In this document: piece after piece, positions 1 through 10,801 of the stretch | Layout: every line of letters begins with the position of its first letter | Position numbering within the stretch: position 1 is the first letter of the stretch | From: Xanthomonas arboricola pv. juglandis | GTDB taxonomy: Bacteria; Pseudomonadota; Gammaproteobacteria; Xanthomonadales; Xanthomonadaceae | Reading direction: 5' to 3' | DNA length: 64,000 nt | NCBI RefSeq assembly: GCF_001013475.1 | Contig: NZ_JZEF01000001.1 | Coordinates: 535,472 to 599,471 of the forward strand | Position numbers and translations under genes: made by a program | The notes under the pieces: model-generated | Databases searched by the model: none | Told to the model about the DNA's origin: nothing | The model's input: the letters and a program-made list of their open reading frames with translations, nothing else

Positions 1-1878
<1,878 letters not shown>

Positions 1879-1982
1879 GGCAGGGCGACAGCACGAAAGT
1901 TCGAGCGCAGGGAGGGCTTGTGGTGATCCAAACCCTGCGCTAGAATGCGCGCCCTGCACAGCGCAATGCTGACGCAGGAAAC

Positions 1983-2057
1983 GGGCGGTTAGCTCAGCGG
2001 TAGAGCACTACCTTGACATGGTAGGGGTCACAGGTTCGAACCCTGTACCGCCCACCA
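1983..2057 (+). tRNA. tRNA-Val (anticodon GAC)
   Basis: A complete cloverleaf of 75 nt with the CCA end encoded. The acceptor stem GGGCGGT pairs with ACCGCCC, the D-arm contains AGCTCAGCGGTAGAGC, the anticodon stem CTACC/GGTAG encloses TTGACAT giving anticodon GAC, and the T-arm contains GGTTCGAACC. tRNA 3' ends are common integration sites and an accessory region follows, but I found no second copy of this 3' end in the window that would mark an attachment site. Confidence 0.96.
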
Positions 2058-2584
2058 CTCCAAGTCCAGACGGCACGGCGACTTGAGTGGCTTCAACATC
2101 GGCAGCGACTGCTGCCGCAGATCCCAAAGTGATTACGCAGCAGCTCTTGCAGCTTCCGCGTGTCCTGTATTTCGTCTTCGACGATCGCTTTCACTTCCTT
2201 GTGTGCATCGCCCAGGCGTGTTGGACGAATTTCGTGCGGCGGTCGGGCATTGCCGGCGGCGGAGCGGTGGCCTAGCAAGCCAGGCGCTCTTTCGCTCCTG
2301 AGTAATAGGTCCTGGCGCCAGGCCAAGCTTCCGCTTCGCGTGTCATTTCGTCGCAGCGCTGGTCACCCATCCACGAAGCGGCAGGTAGTTCTTTTTAACG
2401 CCAGGCACGTGCGTGACTCTGAAAGCACTTCAAGCGCTCACTGAATTCCACCGGCGGTGACGCATCCCGATCGTCGCCTCGCCTCGAATGCGCGCGCGGT
2501 TGTGCCGGCTTGGCCGAAACCGCTTTCTCCATCACACGTCTTGCTTTAGCATCGCCTCCGCGCTGACGAAAAGGAAGGCTGGCG
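2058..2584. other. Intergenic region between tRNA-Val and the X-T4SS locus
   Basis: About 530 bp with no convincing gene. Short open frames exist on both strands, but none has a recognisable product or a good ribosome binding site. The stretch marks the border between the core uvrB/tRNA-Val region and the accessory type IV secretion locus. It may hold remnants of older integration events, but I cannot identify any. Confidence 0.5.
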
Positions 2585-2827
2585 ATGGACGAGTATCAGC
2601 ACACGGTGCTGACCAGGGGCGGGTACCGTGTCGTGGCAATCACCCGGGAAGACACCTACGCGCCCGACGCCGTGGTGGCCTATGCCGTGGTGACGGTTGC
2701 CGGAACCCGGATCACGCCGGATCTTTCCCTGGATCAGGCCAGAGTCTGGATCGACTCGCTCGTCGAAAGCGAGAGTGGTGGACGCAGGTCGGATCTGGTC
2801 GATCACAAACCCGTCGTCCGTCGCTAA
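2585..2827 (+). CDS. Small hypothetical protein upstream of virD4
   Basis: An 80-residue frame with an ATG start and the purine-rich stretch AAAAGGAAGG a few bases upstream as a plausible ribosome binding site. It ends 35 bp before virD4 on the same strand, so it may be cotranscribed. The sequence is soluble-looking, acidic in the middle (REDTYAPDAV) and basic at its end (VVRR), with no signal peptide, membrane segment or motif that I recognise. Position suggests a link with the secretion locus, but that is inference only. The main alternative is a chance open frame in GC-rich DNA; the good ribosome binding site and position favour a gene. Confidence 0.55.
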   Translation: MDEYQHTVLTRGGYRVVAITREDTYAPDAVVAYAVVTVAGTRITPDLSLDQARVWIDSLVESESGGRRSDLVDHKPVVRR

Positions 2828-2862
2828 GTGCCGTTGAGAAGTAAGCCAAGGAGTAGGGGCGC

Positions 2863-4536
2863 GTGTCCAAAGCCAAAATAATTGCAATCGCCACCGTGGT
2901 GACATTGCTTGTTGGATATTTCCTGTCCGGATATCTGACGCTTCTGTTGTTGCGGCTCGATACCGGGCTGTACGCGTGGGATACCTACTACCGCTACGTC
3001 AAGGCGCTTGGCCTGCCGGAAGTGGCGCCTTACGCAACCAAGATCAAGATGTCCGGCATTCTCGGCTTTGGTCTGCCCGGGATCATCTGGGCCATCACAG
3101 TCGTGCTCCTGGTCAAGCCGAAGGCGCGGGCGCTGCATGGCGACGCGCGCTTTGCCGGAGCGGCAGACCTTTCCAAGCACGGTTTGTTCAAGCCGAGCGG
3201 CAACGGCATCGTGGTGGGCAAGTTCAACGGCAAGCTTGTACGGCTGAGCGGGCAACAGTTCGTGATCCTTGCCGCGCCAACGCGCTCCGGCAAGGGCGTC
3301 GGCGTGGTCATTCCCAACCTGCTGGAGTACCAGGAATCGGTAGTGGTCCTGGACATCAAGCAGGAGAACTTCGACCTCACCAGTGGCTGGCGCGCCAGTC
3401 AGGGGCATGAGGTGTTCCTCTTCAATCCCTTCGCCGAAGACCGTCGTACGCATCGCTGGAATCCGCTGACCTACGTGTCCAGTGACCCCGCCTTCCGCGT
3501 GTCGGATCTGATGAGCATTGCCGCGATGCTGTATCCGGACGGGTCGGATGACCAGAAGTTCTGGGTCAGCCAGGCGCGTAATGCCTTCATGGCGTTCGCC
3601 CTGTATCTGTTCGAAAACCAGGACGAAGAGTTGTCGCTCGGCTTCCCGGGTGGGGCAGGGGCTCCCACGCTTGGCGGCATCTATCGCCTCTCGTCCGGGG
3701 ATGGCACAGACCTCAAGAAGTACCTCAAGTCGCTGTCCGAACGAAGATTCCTCAGCAGCAATGCGCGCTCGGCATTTGCCAACATGCTGTCACAGGCGGA
3801 TGAGACCTTTGCGTCCATCATGGGCACCCTGAAAGAGCCGCTCAACGCATGGATCAACCCGGTCCTGGATGCGGCCACCAGCGCAGACGACTTCCTGCTC
3901 ACCGACCTGCGCAAGAAGAAGATGACGATCTACATCGGCATCCAGCCAAACAAGCTGGCCGAAAGTCGGCTCATCATCAACCTGCTCTTCAGTCAGATCA
4001 TCAACCTCAACACCCGCGAGCTTCCGAAGTCCAATCCGGAGCTGAAGTACCAATGCCTGCTGTTGATGGACGAATTCACCTCGATCGGCAAAGTGGACAT
4101 CATTGCCACCGCGGTAGCCTACATGGCGGGTTACAACCTTCGTCTGCTGCCGATCATTCAGAGCATGGCGCAGCTGGACGCGACCTATGGCAAGGACCTG
4201 TCGCGCACCATTATCACCAACCACGCGCTGCAGATCCTGTACGCGCCGCGCGAGCAGCAGGATGCGAACGACTACTCCGAGATGTTGGGCTACACGACGA
4301 TCAAGAAGAAGAACATCACCCGAGGCAGGGAAACCACCCGAAGTGTCTCCGAGGAGCGACGTGCGTTGATGCTTCCGCAGGAGCTGAAGGCGATGGGCAA
4401 CGAGAAGGAAGTCTTCCTGTACGAAGGCATCCCGCATCCGGTGAAATGCGACAAGATCCGCTACTACGAAGACCGCTATTTCACTGCGCGCCTGCTGCCC
4501 AAGACAGACGTGAAAACGCTTTCCATCAGGCTGTGA
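2863..4536 (+). CDS. virD4: T4SS coupling protein VirD4
   Basis: The type IV coupling protein is an inner-membrane hexameric ATPase that recognises substrates and feeds them to the channel. In xanthomonads it binds the C-terminal XVIPCD signals of antibacterial effectors. The protein has 557 residues and a GTG start 11 bp after an AAGGAG ribosome binding site. Two N-terminal membrane segments lie at about residues 5-30 and 60-85. Walker A (APTRSGKGVG, Lys144) is followed by Walker B (LLLMDEFTS, Asp403) and the conserved IIQS segment. It has a substrate-recognition helical domain rather than the relaxase-linked features of conjugation. It is the first gene of the X-T4SS locus. An intergenic gap of about 340 bp separates it from virB7, so the virB operon probably has its own promoter. 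Confidence 0.95.
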   Translation: MSKAKIIAIATVVTLLVGYFLSGYLTLLLLRLDTGLYAWDTYYRYVKALGLPEVAPYATKIKMSGILGFGLPGIIWAITVVLLVKPKARALHGDARFAGAADLSKHGLFKPSGNGIVVGKFNGKLVRLSGQQFVILAAPTRSGKGVGVVIPNLLEYQESVVVLDIKQENFDLTSGWRASQGHEVFLFNPFAEDRRTHRWNPLTYVSSDPAFRVSDLMSIAAMLYPDGSDDQKFWVSQARNAFMAFALYLFENQDEELSLGFPGGAGAPTLGGIYRLSSGDGTDLKKYLKSLSERRFLSSNARSAFANMLSQADETFASIMGTLKEPLNAWINPVLDAATSADDFLLTDLRKKKMTIYIGIQPNKLAESRLIINLLFSQIINLNTRELPKSNPELKYQCLLLMDEFTSIGKVDIIATAVAYMAGYNLRLLPIIQSMAQLDATYGKDLSRTIITNHALQILYAPREQQDANDYSEMLGYTTIKKKNITRGRETTRSVSEERRALMLPQELKAMGNEKEVFLYEGIPHPVKCDKIRYYEDRYFTARLLPKTDVKTLSIRL

Positions 4537-4880
4537 CGGTCGTCGCACAACGGCTGCGAAGGGGCGCCGGTAATTCTTGACTCATGTGTTCGTTAAGGGC
4601 AAAGTTACCCAGAATTCGCGCAGTGTTGATTTTTTGTTAAGAGGGGCGGCGCCGGACGGGGTCGTACAGGAGTAAGGCTATGGATGGTTCTTCGGCGTAT
4701 TCATTTTTACCGGGTGTGCGCATGCATGGCGCTGACTGACTGGCCTGTTCGGGCTGGTTCGGGCGGCCGCGCACACTCGATCGAGTCATCAACGGCAGAT
4801 CCCCTCCGTCACCCGAAGGTGAGCGGAGCTGTTGTGCTGTCCGTCTTAAGCCCGAAATCTCATGAGTTGGAGAAGTCAGA
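4537..4880 (+). promoter_or_regulatory. virB7 upstream region with CsrA-like GGA motifs
   Basis: A non-coding stretch of 344 bp ahead of the virB7-virB5 operon. It contains several GGA motifs, including ACAGGA at 4666-4671, GGATGG at 4682-4687, CCGGACGG around 4653-4660 and TTGGAG just before the start codon. Reports on X. citri describe control of the X-T4SS by CsrA binding to the virB7 leader, and these motifs fit that picture. The start of transcription cannot be read from the sequence; a TTGACT at 4577-4582 could be a -35 element but has no good partner. This is a motif-level inference. Confidence 0.5.
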
Positions 4881-5300
4881 GTGAATCCGATGTCTGTGTC
4901 CAAGCTGTCGCTGGTCTTGGTGGTCGCTGCGTTGGTTGGGGCCTGCGCGACCAAGCCTGCTCCCGATTTTGGTGGACGTTGGAAGCACGTCAATCACTTT
5001 GACGAAGCACCTACCGAAATTCCGCTCTACACCTCTTATACGTATCAGGCCACGCCGATGGACGGCACGTTGAAGACGATGCTGGAACGGTGGGCCACGG
5101 ATTCCAACATGCAGCTGTCCTACAACCTGCCTTCGGACTACACCCTGATCGCCCCGGTTTCCAATATCAGCACCACCAGCGTGCAGCAAGCCGCCACCGA
5201 GCTGAGCGCGGTGTACGCAGCGCAAGGTGTGTCGGTTTCGGTCTCCGCCAACAAGTTGCTGGTACAGCCGGTGCCGGTGTCGTCTGGAGCCAAGCTCTAA
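4881..5300 (+). CDS. virB7: T4SS outer-membrane lipoprotein VirB7 (with N0-like domain)
   Basis: VirB7 is the lipoprotein that, with VirB9 and VirB10, forms the outer-membrane core ring of the channel. The 139-residue protein has a short signal peptide and lipobox LVGAC. It is much longer than classical VirB7 (about 50 residues): the part after residue 45 (ATPMDGTLKTMLERWATDSNMQLSYNLPS) looks like the N0/secretin-and-TonB short domain known for Xanthomonas VirB7. A GTG start at 4881 is chosen because GAGAAG lies at suitable spacing; an ATG three codons later is possible. It is the first gene of the operon running to virB5. Confidence 0.93.
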   Translation: MNPMSVSKLSLVLVVAALVGACATKPAPDFGGRWKHVNHFDEAPTEIPLYTSYTYQATPMDGTLKTMLERWATDSNMQLSYNLPSDYTLIAPVSNISTTSVQQAATELSAVYAAQGVSVSVSANKLLVQPVPVSSGAKL

Positions 5301-5412
5301 GAGCTGAACTGCTGATCCGATGCTCCGAGCATTCGGGTCGGTGAGCCAGCTCAAGCCTCCCATGTGTCCGCGCACGTCGCGGCAATAGTTTCAGGCCTGA
5401 CAAGGCCCTACG

Positions 5413-6447
5413 GTGACGGATCTAGACATGTTGCGTAAGAAGGTCAGTGAAAAGGACGGATCTGCCCAAGTGGGTGCGGCCGTCCAGAAAGCGGTGAACT
5501 ACGAGGTCAGCATCGCCGATCTCGCACGCCGCAGCGAAAAGCGTGCATGGATGGTAGCGACCGTTTCCATGATCATTACCGTTATGACGGCCGGCGGCTA
5601 TTACTACATGCTGCCGCTGAAAGAGAAGGTGCCGTACCTGGTAATGGCGGACGCCTACTCGGGAACCAGCACGATCGCAAAACTCGAGGCGAATTTTGGT
5701 GGTCGGACGATCAGTACCAGTGAGGCGCTAGCGCGCAGCAATATCGCGCGTTTCATTATTGCCCGTGAATCATTCGATCTCTCCATCATCGGTCAGCGCG
5801 ACTGGAATACTGTATCGGCAATGGGTGCCACGAATGTTGTGAATGAATATCGGGCGCTGCACTCCGCGAATAATCCGTTGCGGCCCTTGAATACGTACGG
5901 AAAGCTGCGTGCCATTCGCATCAATATTCTGAGTATTACGTTGATTGGCGGAAAAGGACAGCCCTACAAAGGGGCGACCGTACGTTTTCAACGGACTGTG
6001 TACGACAAGAATTCGACGGTCTCTACGCTGCTTGACAACAAGATCGCGACAATGGGCTTTGTCTACCAAGATAATCTGGAGATGAGTGACAGCCTGCGAG
6101 TCGAAAATCCTCTAGGCTTCCGAGTAACTGATTACCGGGTAGACAACGACTACTCCTCGTTGCCAGCTGCTCCTGCCGGTGGGGCCGTGATCAACCCGCA
6201 GCCTCAGTCAGCGGCACAGCAGGTTGGTACTGGCATGATCGATCCTGGCGCGGCAAACGCCTCTGGTGCAGTTCAGCAGGGGGGCGTCCCGTTGCAGCAG
6301 GGAGCACTTCCGCAGGGTGGCGTGCCTCAACAGCAGGTGCAGCCCGCCTTTCCCGATCAAATGCAGCCAGCAGCTCAGCCTGCGGCGCAGCCCGCGATTC
6401 AACCCCAGGGGATGCAGAACAATGTCAATGGAGCGAGTGGTCGATGA
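5413..6447 (+). CDS. virB8: T4SS inner-membrane protein VirB8 (long C-terminal tail)
   Basis: VirB8 is a bitopic inner-membrane protein with a periplasmic NTF2-like domain that helps assemble the T4SS. After a cytoplasmic N-terminus the single membrane segment is at about residues 45-67 (WMVATVSMIITVMTAGGYYYML). The periplasmic domain follows, with the family motif region around RPLNTYGKLRAI and FQRTVYDKNS. At 344 residues it is longer than typical VirB8 (about 240) because of a Gln/Pro/Ala-rich tail from about residue 255. It uses a GTG start and its last codons overlap virB9 by 4 nt, showing translational coupling. Confidence 0.95.
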   Translation: MTDLDMLRKKVSEKDGSAQVGAAVQKAVNYEVSIADLARRSEKRAWMVATVSMIITVMTAGGYYYMLPLKEKVPYLVMADAYSGTSTIAKLEANFGGRTISTSEALARSNIARFIIARESFDLSIIGQRDWNTVSAMGATNVVNEYRALHSANNPLRPLNTYGKLRAIRINILSITLIGGKGQPYKGATVRFQRTVYDKNSTVSTLLDNKIATMGFVYQDNLEMSDSLRVENPLGFRVTDYRVDNDYSSLPAAPAGGAVINPQPQSAAQQVGTGMIDPGAANASGAVQQGGVPLQQGALPQGGVPQQQVQPAFPDQMQPAAQPAAQPAIQPQGMQNNVNGASGR

Positions 6448-7211
6448 AACTTTTTAATCGGTACAGCGCTGCGTTATTTTCAGCACTGCCACTTGCAATA
6501 TGCGCTTTCTCGGCTGCCGCTCAAGTGGTTCAGGAGTATGAGTATGCTCCGGACCGCATCTACCAGGTACGCACCGGTCTTGGCATTACCACTCAGGTCG
6601 AGCTAAGCCCGAACGAAAAGATCCTGGATTACAGCACAGGCTTTACTGGTGGTTGGGAACTGACGCGGCGCGAGAATGTTTTTTATCTCAAGCCCAAGAA
6701 TGTCGATGTCGATACGAACATGATGATTCGTACGGCAACGCATTCCTACATTCTTGAGCTCAAGGTGGTTGCAACTGACTGGCAGCGCCTCGAGCAGGCG
6801 AAGCAGGCTGGCGTTCAATACAAGGTCGTGTTCACCTATCCGAAGGACACAAGCTTCAACAATGTCGAAGACGCGGATACGTCGAAGAAAGGCCCGTTGT
6901 TGAATGCCAAGATTTTGAAAGATCGGCGTTATTACTACGACTACGACTATGCGACACGTGCCAAGAAGTCCTGGCTTATTCCAAGCCGCGTCTATGACGA
7001 TGGCAAGTTCACCTATATCAATATGGATTTGACGCGGTTTCCGACCGGGAATTTCCCGGCAGTTTTTGCCCGCGAAAAGGAACACGCGGAGGATTTTCTC
7101 GTCAATACCACGGTGGAGGGCAACACCCTGATCGTGCACGGGACTTACCCTTTCCTGGTGGTTCGCCATGGCGATAACGTCGTCGGTCTGCGAAGGAACA
7201 AGCAAAAGTGA
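6444..7211 (+). CDS. virB9: T4SS core complex protein VirB9
   Basis: VirB9 is a periplasmic/outer-membrane component of the T4SS core complex that binds VirB7. The 255-residue protein has a signal peptide ending near ICAFSAAAQ. The N-terminal domain carries the YAPDRIYQVRTGLGITTQVEL segment typical of the CagX/VirB9 family and the C-terminal domain has the conserved YYYDYDY region and the WLIPSRVYDDGKFTYI motif. The ATG overlaps the virB8 stop (ATGA) and its end overlaps the virB10 start (GTGA), so it lies within a tightly coupled operon. Confidence 0.96.
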   Translation: MKLFNRYSAALFSALPLAICAFSAAAQVVQEYEYAPDRIYQVRTGLGITTQVELSPNEKILDYSTGFTGGWELTRRENVFYLKPKNVDVDTNMMIRTATHSYILELKVVATDWQRLEQAKQAGVQYKVVFTYPKDTSFNNVEDADTSKKGPLLNAKILKDRRYYYDYDYATRAKKSWLIPSRVYDDGKFTYINMDLTRFPTGNFPAVFAREKEHAEDFLVNTTVEGNTLIVHGTYPFLVVRHGDNVVGLRRNKQK

Positions 7212-8377
7212 ACTCGAATATTCCAAACAGCCCTGATGAGCGCTCCCCGAACAATGGCGGGGAAGAGCTGCGCAACGGTGAGTACAACGAGCGCAACAAT
7301 CCTTACTTTGCGCGTCAGCAGGCAGGTGCCGAACCGGACCTTGACGCCAATGAACCGGTGTTGCGTTCCAGCGACATCAAGCGTCTGAATCGCAAGGCGT
7401 TGGTGTTTCTGGCTGCCATTGCCGCGTTGTTGATTCTCGTCATCTTCTGGCTGGCGACACAAAGCGGAGAGGATTCTCCCCCGCCGAAACAGCGTACGGA
7501 GACGGTGGTTGCGCCAGCGTTGCCGCAGAACATGACTGCGCCGGTGGATGAGGCGCCAGTTCCACTCGCCCAGCAACCCAGCTTGCCGCCCCTGCCGCCA
7601 ATGCCGACTGATGACAGCGAAGAGGGCAGCTCAGCGCCGGAGCGTCAGCGCGGCCCGACATTGCTGGAGCGCCGTATCCTTGCCGAATCTGCCGCAAACG
7701 GCGCCGGCATGCCCGGGCAAACGGCCGCTCAGCCCGCACCTGGCCAAGAAGAAAGTCCTGTTACGCTGGCTAAGCCGATCAGCAACCCGGATGGTTTGTT
7801 GGTACGTGGCACCTACATCCGTTGCATCCTGGAGACCCGGATCATTTCCGATTTCGGTGGCTACACCTCGTGCATCGTGACCGAGCCGGTGTACTCGATT
7901 AACGGCCACAACCTGCTCTTGCCGAAGGGTTCCAAGATGCTCGGCCAGTACGGCGCCGGAGAGCCGACGACCAGGCGCCTGCAGGTCGTGTGGGATCGGG
8001 TCACCACGCCGACCGGGCTGGATGTCACACTGGTCGGCCCTGGCATCGATACGCTCGGCAGCGCCGGCCATCCGGGTGATTACAGCGCGCATTGGGGTAA
8101 CAAGATTGCATCGGCGCTGTTCATCAGCTTGTTGAGCGATGCATTCAAGTATGCGGCTGCTGAATATGGTCCAGAAACGACGACAATCGGTGTTGGCAGC
8201 GGAATCGTCACTCAGCAGCCCTTCGAGAGTAATACTGCTCGCAGCATGCAGCAGCTCGCCGAGCAGGCTGTGGAAAAGTCTGGGCGTCGTCCGGCAACCT
8301 TGACGATCAATCAGGGCACCGTGTTGAACGTTTATGTTGCCAAGGACGTCGATTTCTCGGCGGTCCTGCCGAAGTGA
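7208..8377 (+). CDS. virB10: T4SS inner/outer-membrane spanning protein VirB10
   Basis: VirB10 spans the envelope and senses energy at the inner membrane to open the outer-membrane pore. Of 389 residues, about 60 are cytoplasmic, then comes one membrane helix (residues about 60-80, LVFLAAIAALLILVIFWLA) followed by a Pro-rich linker (residues 90-150). The beta-barrel TrbI/VirB10 domain carries conserved segments such as RGTYIRCILET, LLPKGSKMLGQY and RLQVVWDRVTTP. An antenna region lies near residues 295-330. The GTG start overlaps the virB9 stop by 4 nt and the gene end overlaps the next start in the same way. Confidence 0.96.
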   Translation: MNSNIPNSPDERSPNNGGEELRNGEYNERNNPYFARQQAGAEPDLDANEPVLRSSDIKRLNRKALVFLAAIAALLILVIFWLATQSGEDSPPPKQRTETVVAPALPQNMTAPVDEAPVPLAQQPSLPPLPPMPTDDSEEGSSAPERQRGPTLLERRILAESAANGAGMPGQTAAQPAPGQEESPVTLAKPISNPDGLLVRGTYIRCILETRIISDFGGYTSCIVTEPVYSINGHNLLLPKGSKMLGQYGAGEPTTRRLQVVWDRVTTPTGLDVTLVGPGIDTLGSAGHPGDYSAHWGNKIASALFISLLSDAFKYAAAEYGPETTTIGVGSGIVTQQPFESNTARSMQQLAEQAVEKSGRRPATLTINQGTVLNVYVAKDVDFSAVLPK

Positions 8378-9432
8378 ATGAAAAGCCTGCCATGACGATC
8401 GATGATTCCCCGACGGCGCGCATTTCGAATGATTTCCTGGATTACCAGTACTCGGTGCTGGGCATCCTGGACTACCTGAATTCGCCTGACGTGACTGAAA
8501 TATGCATCAATCGGCCTGGCGAGCTGTATCTTGAAACGATCCATGGGTGGCAGCGGGTCGACGTGCCATCCTTGACATATGACCGTGCCCGCCAGTTCTG
8601 CACGGCGGTGGTGAACGAAAGCAACACCGGGCAGCGCATTACCGATGCAGATCCCGTGGTCTCGCTGACGTTTCCTACAGGGCAGCGTGCGCAGTTTGTC
8701 ATGCCGCCCGCGTGCGATGCAGGCAAGGTGTCCATCACCATCCGGCTCCCTTCCAAGCACACCAAATCGCTCGAGCAATACAAGCACGACGGGTTCTTCG
8801 ATGAGGTGCTGGAGCAATCGGCCGATGTCAGCGATCACGATCAGGAACTGCTGGAACTGCGCCGAAAGCGCGATTACGCAGAATTCTTCAAAAAGTGCGT
8901 GCTGTACAAGAAGAACGTCGTCGTTGCCGGAGCGACCGGTAGCGGCAAGACTACCTTCATGAAGGCGCTCGTCAATCACATTCCGAGCGAAGAGCGCCTG
9001 GTGACGATCGAGGACGCACGTGAGTTGTTCATCAGTCAGCCCAATTCCGTGCACCTGCTGTACTCGAAGGGCGGGCAGAGTACCAGCAACGTAACGGCTA
9101 AAAGCTGCATGGAAGCCTGTCTGCGCATGAAGCCGGATCGCATTATCCTGGCCGAGTTGCGTGGTGATGAGTCGTTCTACTTCATCCGTAACTGCGCATC
9201 CGGGCATCCGGGTTCCATTACCAGCTGCCACGCCGGAAGTGTCGAGCAAACGTGGGACCAGTTGGCGTTGATGGTGAAGGCATCGAGCGAAGGCTCCGGT
9301 CTGGAATTCGAGGTGATCAAGCGCTTGCTGAGAATGACCATCGATATCGTGGTTCATATCAAGGCACATGCGGGGCGCCGGTTCATCACGGGCATCGACT
9401 TCGATCCCTTGAGAACCTTGCGCGGTGGTTGA
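8374..9432 (+). CDS. virB11: T4SS ATPase VirB11
   Basis: VirB11 is the hexameric AAA+-like traffic ATPase at the cytoplasmic face of the T4SS, related to GspE/PilT. The 352-residue protein has an N-terminal domain and a RecA-like C-terminal domain with Walker A GATGSGKTT (Lys192), an Asp box (TIEDARELF), Walker B region (RIILAELRGDE) and His box (GSITSCHAGS). The GTG start overlaps the virB10 stop (GTGA); an internal ATG six codons later (8392) is an alternative. It is intact and typical. Confidence 0.96.
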   Translation: MNEKPAMTIDDSPTARISNDFLDYQYSVLGILDYLNSPDVTEICINRPGELYLETIHGWQRVDVPSLTYDRARQFCTAVVNESNTGQRITDADPVVSLTFPTGQRAQFVMPPACDAGKVSITIRLPSKHTKSLEQYKHDGFFDEVLEQSADVSDHDQELLELRRKRDYAEFFKKCVLYKKNVVVAGATGSGKTTFMKALVNHIPSEERLVTIEDARELFISQPNSVHLLYSKGGQSTSNVTAKSCMEACLRMKPDRIILAELRGDESFYFIRNCASGHPGSITSCHAGSVEQTWDQLALMVKASSEGSGLEFEVIKRLLRMTIDIVVHIKAHAGRRFITGIDFDPLRTLRGG

Positions 9433-9482
9433 AAGGTCAATCCTTTGGTTGGGGCTGGTTCGGTTTTGCAAGGAGTAATGAC

Positions 9483-10322
9483 ATGTTGCCTGGCATGGAA
9501 CTGATGGGGTGCACTGGACTTGCTGTTCCTGGCGAGGTGATGCAGCACGTTGTCCATGTCGAGTCGTCGCGCAATCCGTATGCCATCGGCGTGGTTGGCG
9601 GGCGGTTGGTGCGTGAGCCACGGGGGTTGGCTGAAGCAGTGGCCACTGCCAAGATGCTGGAGCAGAAGGGCTACAACTTCTCCCTCGGACTAGGCCAGGT
9701 CAATCGCTACAACCTGCAAAAATACGGGCTTACCAGTTATGAGATGGCATTCGATAAATGCCCCAATCTGGTCGCTGCTTCGAGGATTCTGGCGGAGTGC
9801 CATTCGCGCTCCGGCGCCAATTGGGGCAAGTCGTTCAGCTGTTACTACTCCGGCAACTTCGAGACCGGCTTCAAGCACGGTTATGTCCAAAAGATCTATG
9901 CATCCATTCGTCAGTCGGTAGCATCCTCCTCTGGAGCCGAGCCCATTGCGGTCGTGCCGACACGCCAGGTGCAGTTGCGGCCTGCCAATCCGTTGCGGCA
10001 AGCGGCCGCCGAACTGGCAGATGCGATCGTGTCAAGGCGTATTCAGGATTTTTCCGGTACGGGCCACACGGCGGCTTCACCGTCGGGGCCTATGCTATCC
10101 GCACCTTCAGCACCTTACTCTCTGCCGAGTCGGGCCACCCCTGTGGCTCCAGCAGCGGAGAAGGAGTTGTATGTGATAAAGCCGACGGGCCAAGGGCGTG
10201 GGGTAGCGTTGCCCGCTGTCGCACCGCAAGCCTTGACGCAGACCGACCAACCCGTAACTCCCGTCTCCGTGCCGCGTGCCCCACAGACGGCTCCGCAAGT
10301 AGATAGCGCATTTGTTTTTTAG
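9483..10322 (+). CDS. virB1: VirB1-type lytic transglycosylase
   Basis: VirB1 opens the peptidoglycan for assembly of the T4SS. The start at ATG 9483 follows a good AAGGAG and gives 279 residues. The SLT fold is clear: catalytic Glu in HVESSRNPYAIG near residue 24, then GLGQVNRYNLQKYG and the YYSGNFETGF motif. After residue 150 the protein is low-complexity, Pro/Ala/Gln-rich. No clear signal peptide precedes the domain, so export is unclear, or another signal is used. It lies between virB11 and virB2 as in other Xanthomonas loci. Confidence 0.92.
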   Translation: MLPGMELMGCTGLAVPGEVMQHVVHVESSRNPYAIGVVGGRLVREPRGLAEAVATAKMLEQKGYNFSLGLGQVNRYNLQKYGLTSYEMAFDKCPNLVAASRILAECHSRSGANWGKSFSCYYSGNFETGFKHGYVQKIYASIRQSVASSSGAEPIAVVPTRQVQLRPANPLRQAAAELADAIVSRRIQDFSGTGHTAASPSGPMLSAPSAPYSLPSRATPVAPAAEKELYVIKPTGQGRGVALPAVAPQALTQTDQPVTPVSVPRAPQTAPQVDSAFVF

Positions 10323-10380
10323 GATGGAAGATCGCCAAGGATATGGCTGCTGGACCCCCTCTGTTCCCAAGGAGTTAGAC

Positions 10381-10791
10381 ATGAAGTTTGAAATCGACAA
10401 GAAGACAATGGCAGATGCCAAGATGGTTGGCACTCAGGCGCTGAAGGCACTGGTGTTCATTTCGCTGCTGATGGTGGCAGGTGGCGCAGCGGCTGATGGA
10501 AACGGTCTCGCAGAAACCGATACGCGCGTCTGCGGCTTTCTGAACAACGTGAAGAAGCTGCTGAACATGGGTTCGATCGCGGTGGTTACCATCGCGGTTA
10601 TCGTGGCTGGTTACCAGATCGCCTTCGCACACAAGCGCATCTCCGAAGTGTCCCCCATCCTCATCGGCGGCGTTTTGATCGGTGCTGCTACCCAGATTGC
10701 CAATATGATCCTGCAGAACAAGGACGCGAACGCCGCGGACTGCTCGGGAGTCGGTGCCTCGCTGATGCAGATCGTTCAGCACTATGCATAA
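10381..10791 (+). CDS. virB2: T4SS major pilin VirB2
   Basis: VirB2 is the pilin of the T4SS. The 136-residue precursor starts at ATG 10381 behind AAGGAG. A long signal region (residues 17-40) ends near AAADG, followed by the mature pilin with two hydrophobic helices (about 62-80 MGSIAVVTIAVIVAGYQIAF and 90-107 SPILIGGVLIGAATQIANMI) joined by a basic loop (HKRISE). The gene is complete, but only 10 bp later a relic of an IS end begins and the expected next gene, virB3, is missing. Confidence 0.94.
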   Translation: MKFEIDKKTMADAKMVGTQALKALVFISLLMVAGGAAADGNGLAETDTRVCGFLNNVKKLLNMGSIAVVTIAVIVAGYQIAFAHKRISEVSPILIGGVLIGAATQIANMILQNKDANAADCSGVGASLMQIVQHYA

Positions 10792-10801
10792 AGACGTACT
10801 C

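Noticed and set aside
2093-2326. Possible 77-residue gene on the - strand after tRNA-Val
   Set aside because: No ribosome binding site, no recognisable domain, and overlapping frames on the other strand are as good.
1983-2600. tRNA-Val as attachment site of an integrated island containing the T4SS
   Set aside because: No integrase gene follows and no repeated tRNA 3' end was found in the window, so integration cannot be supported.
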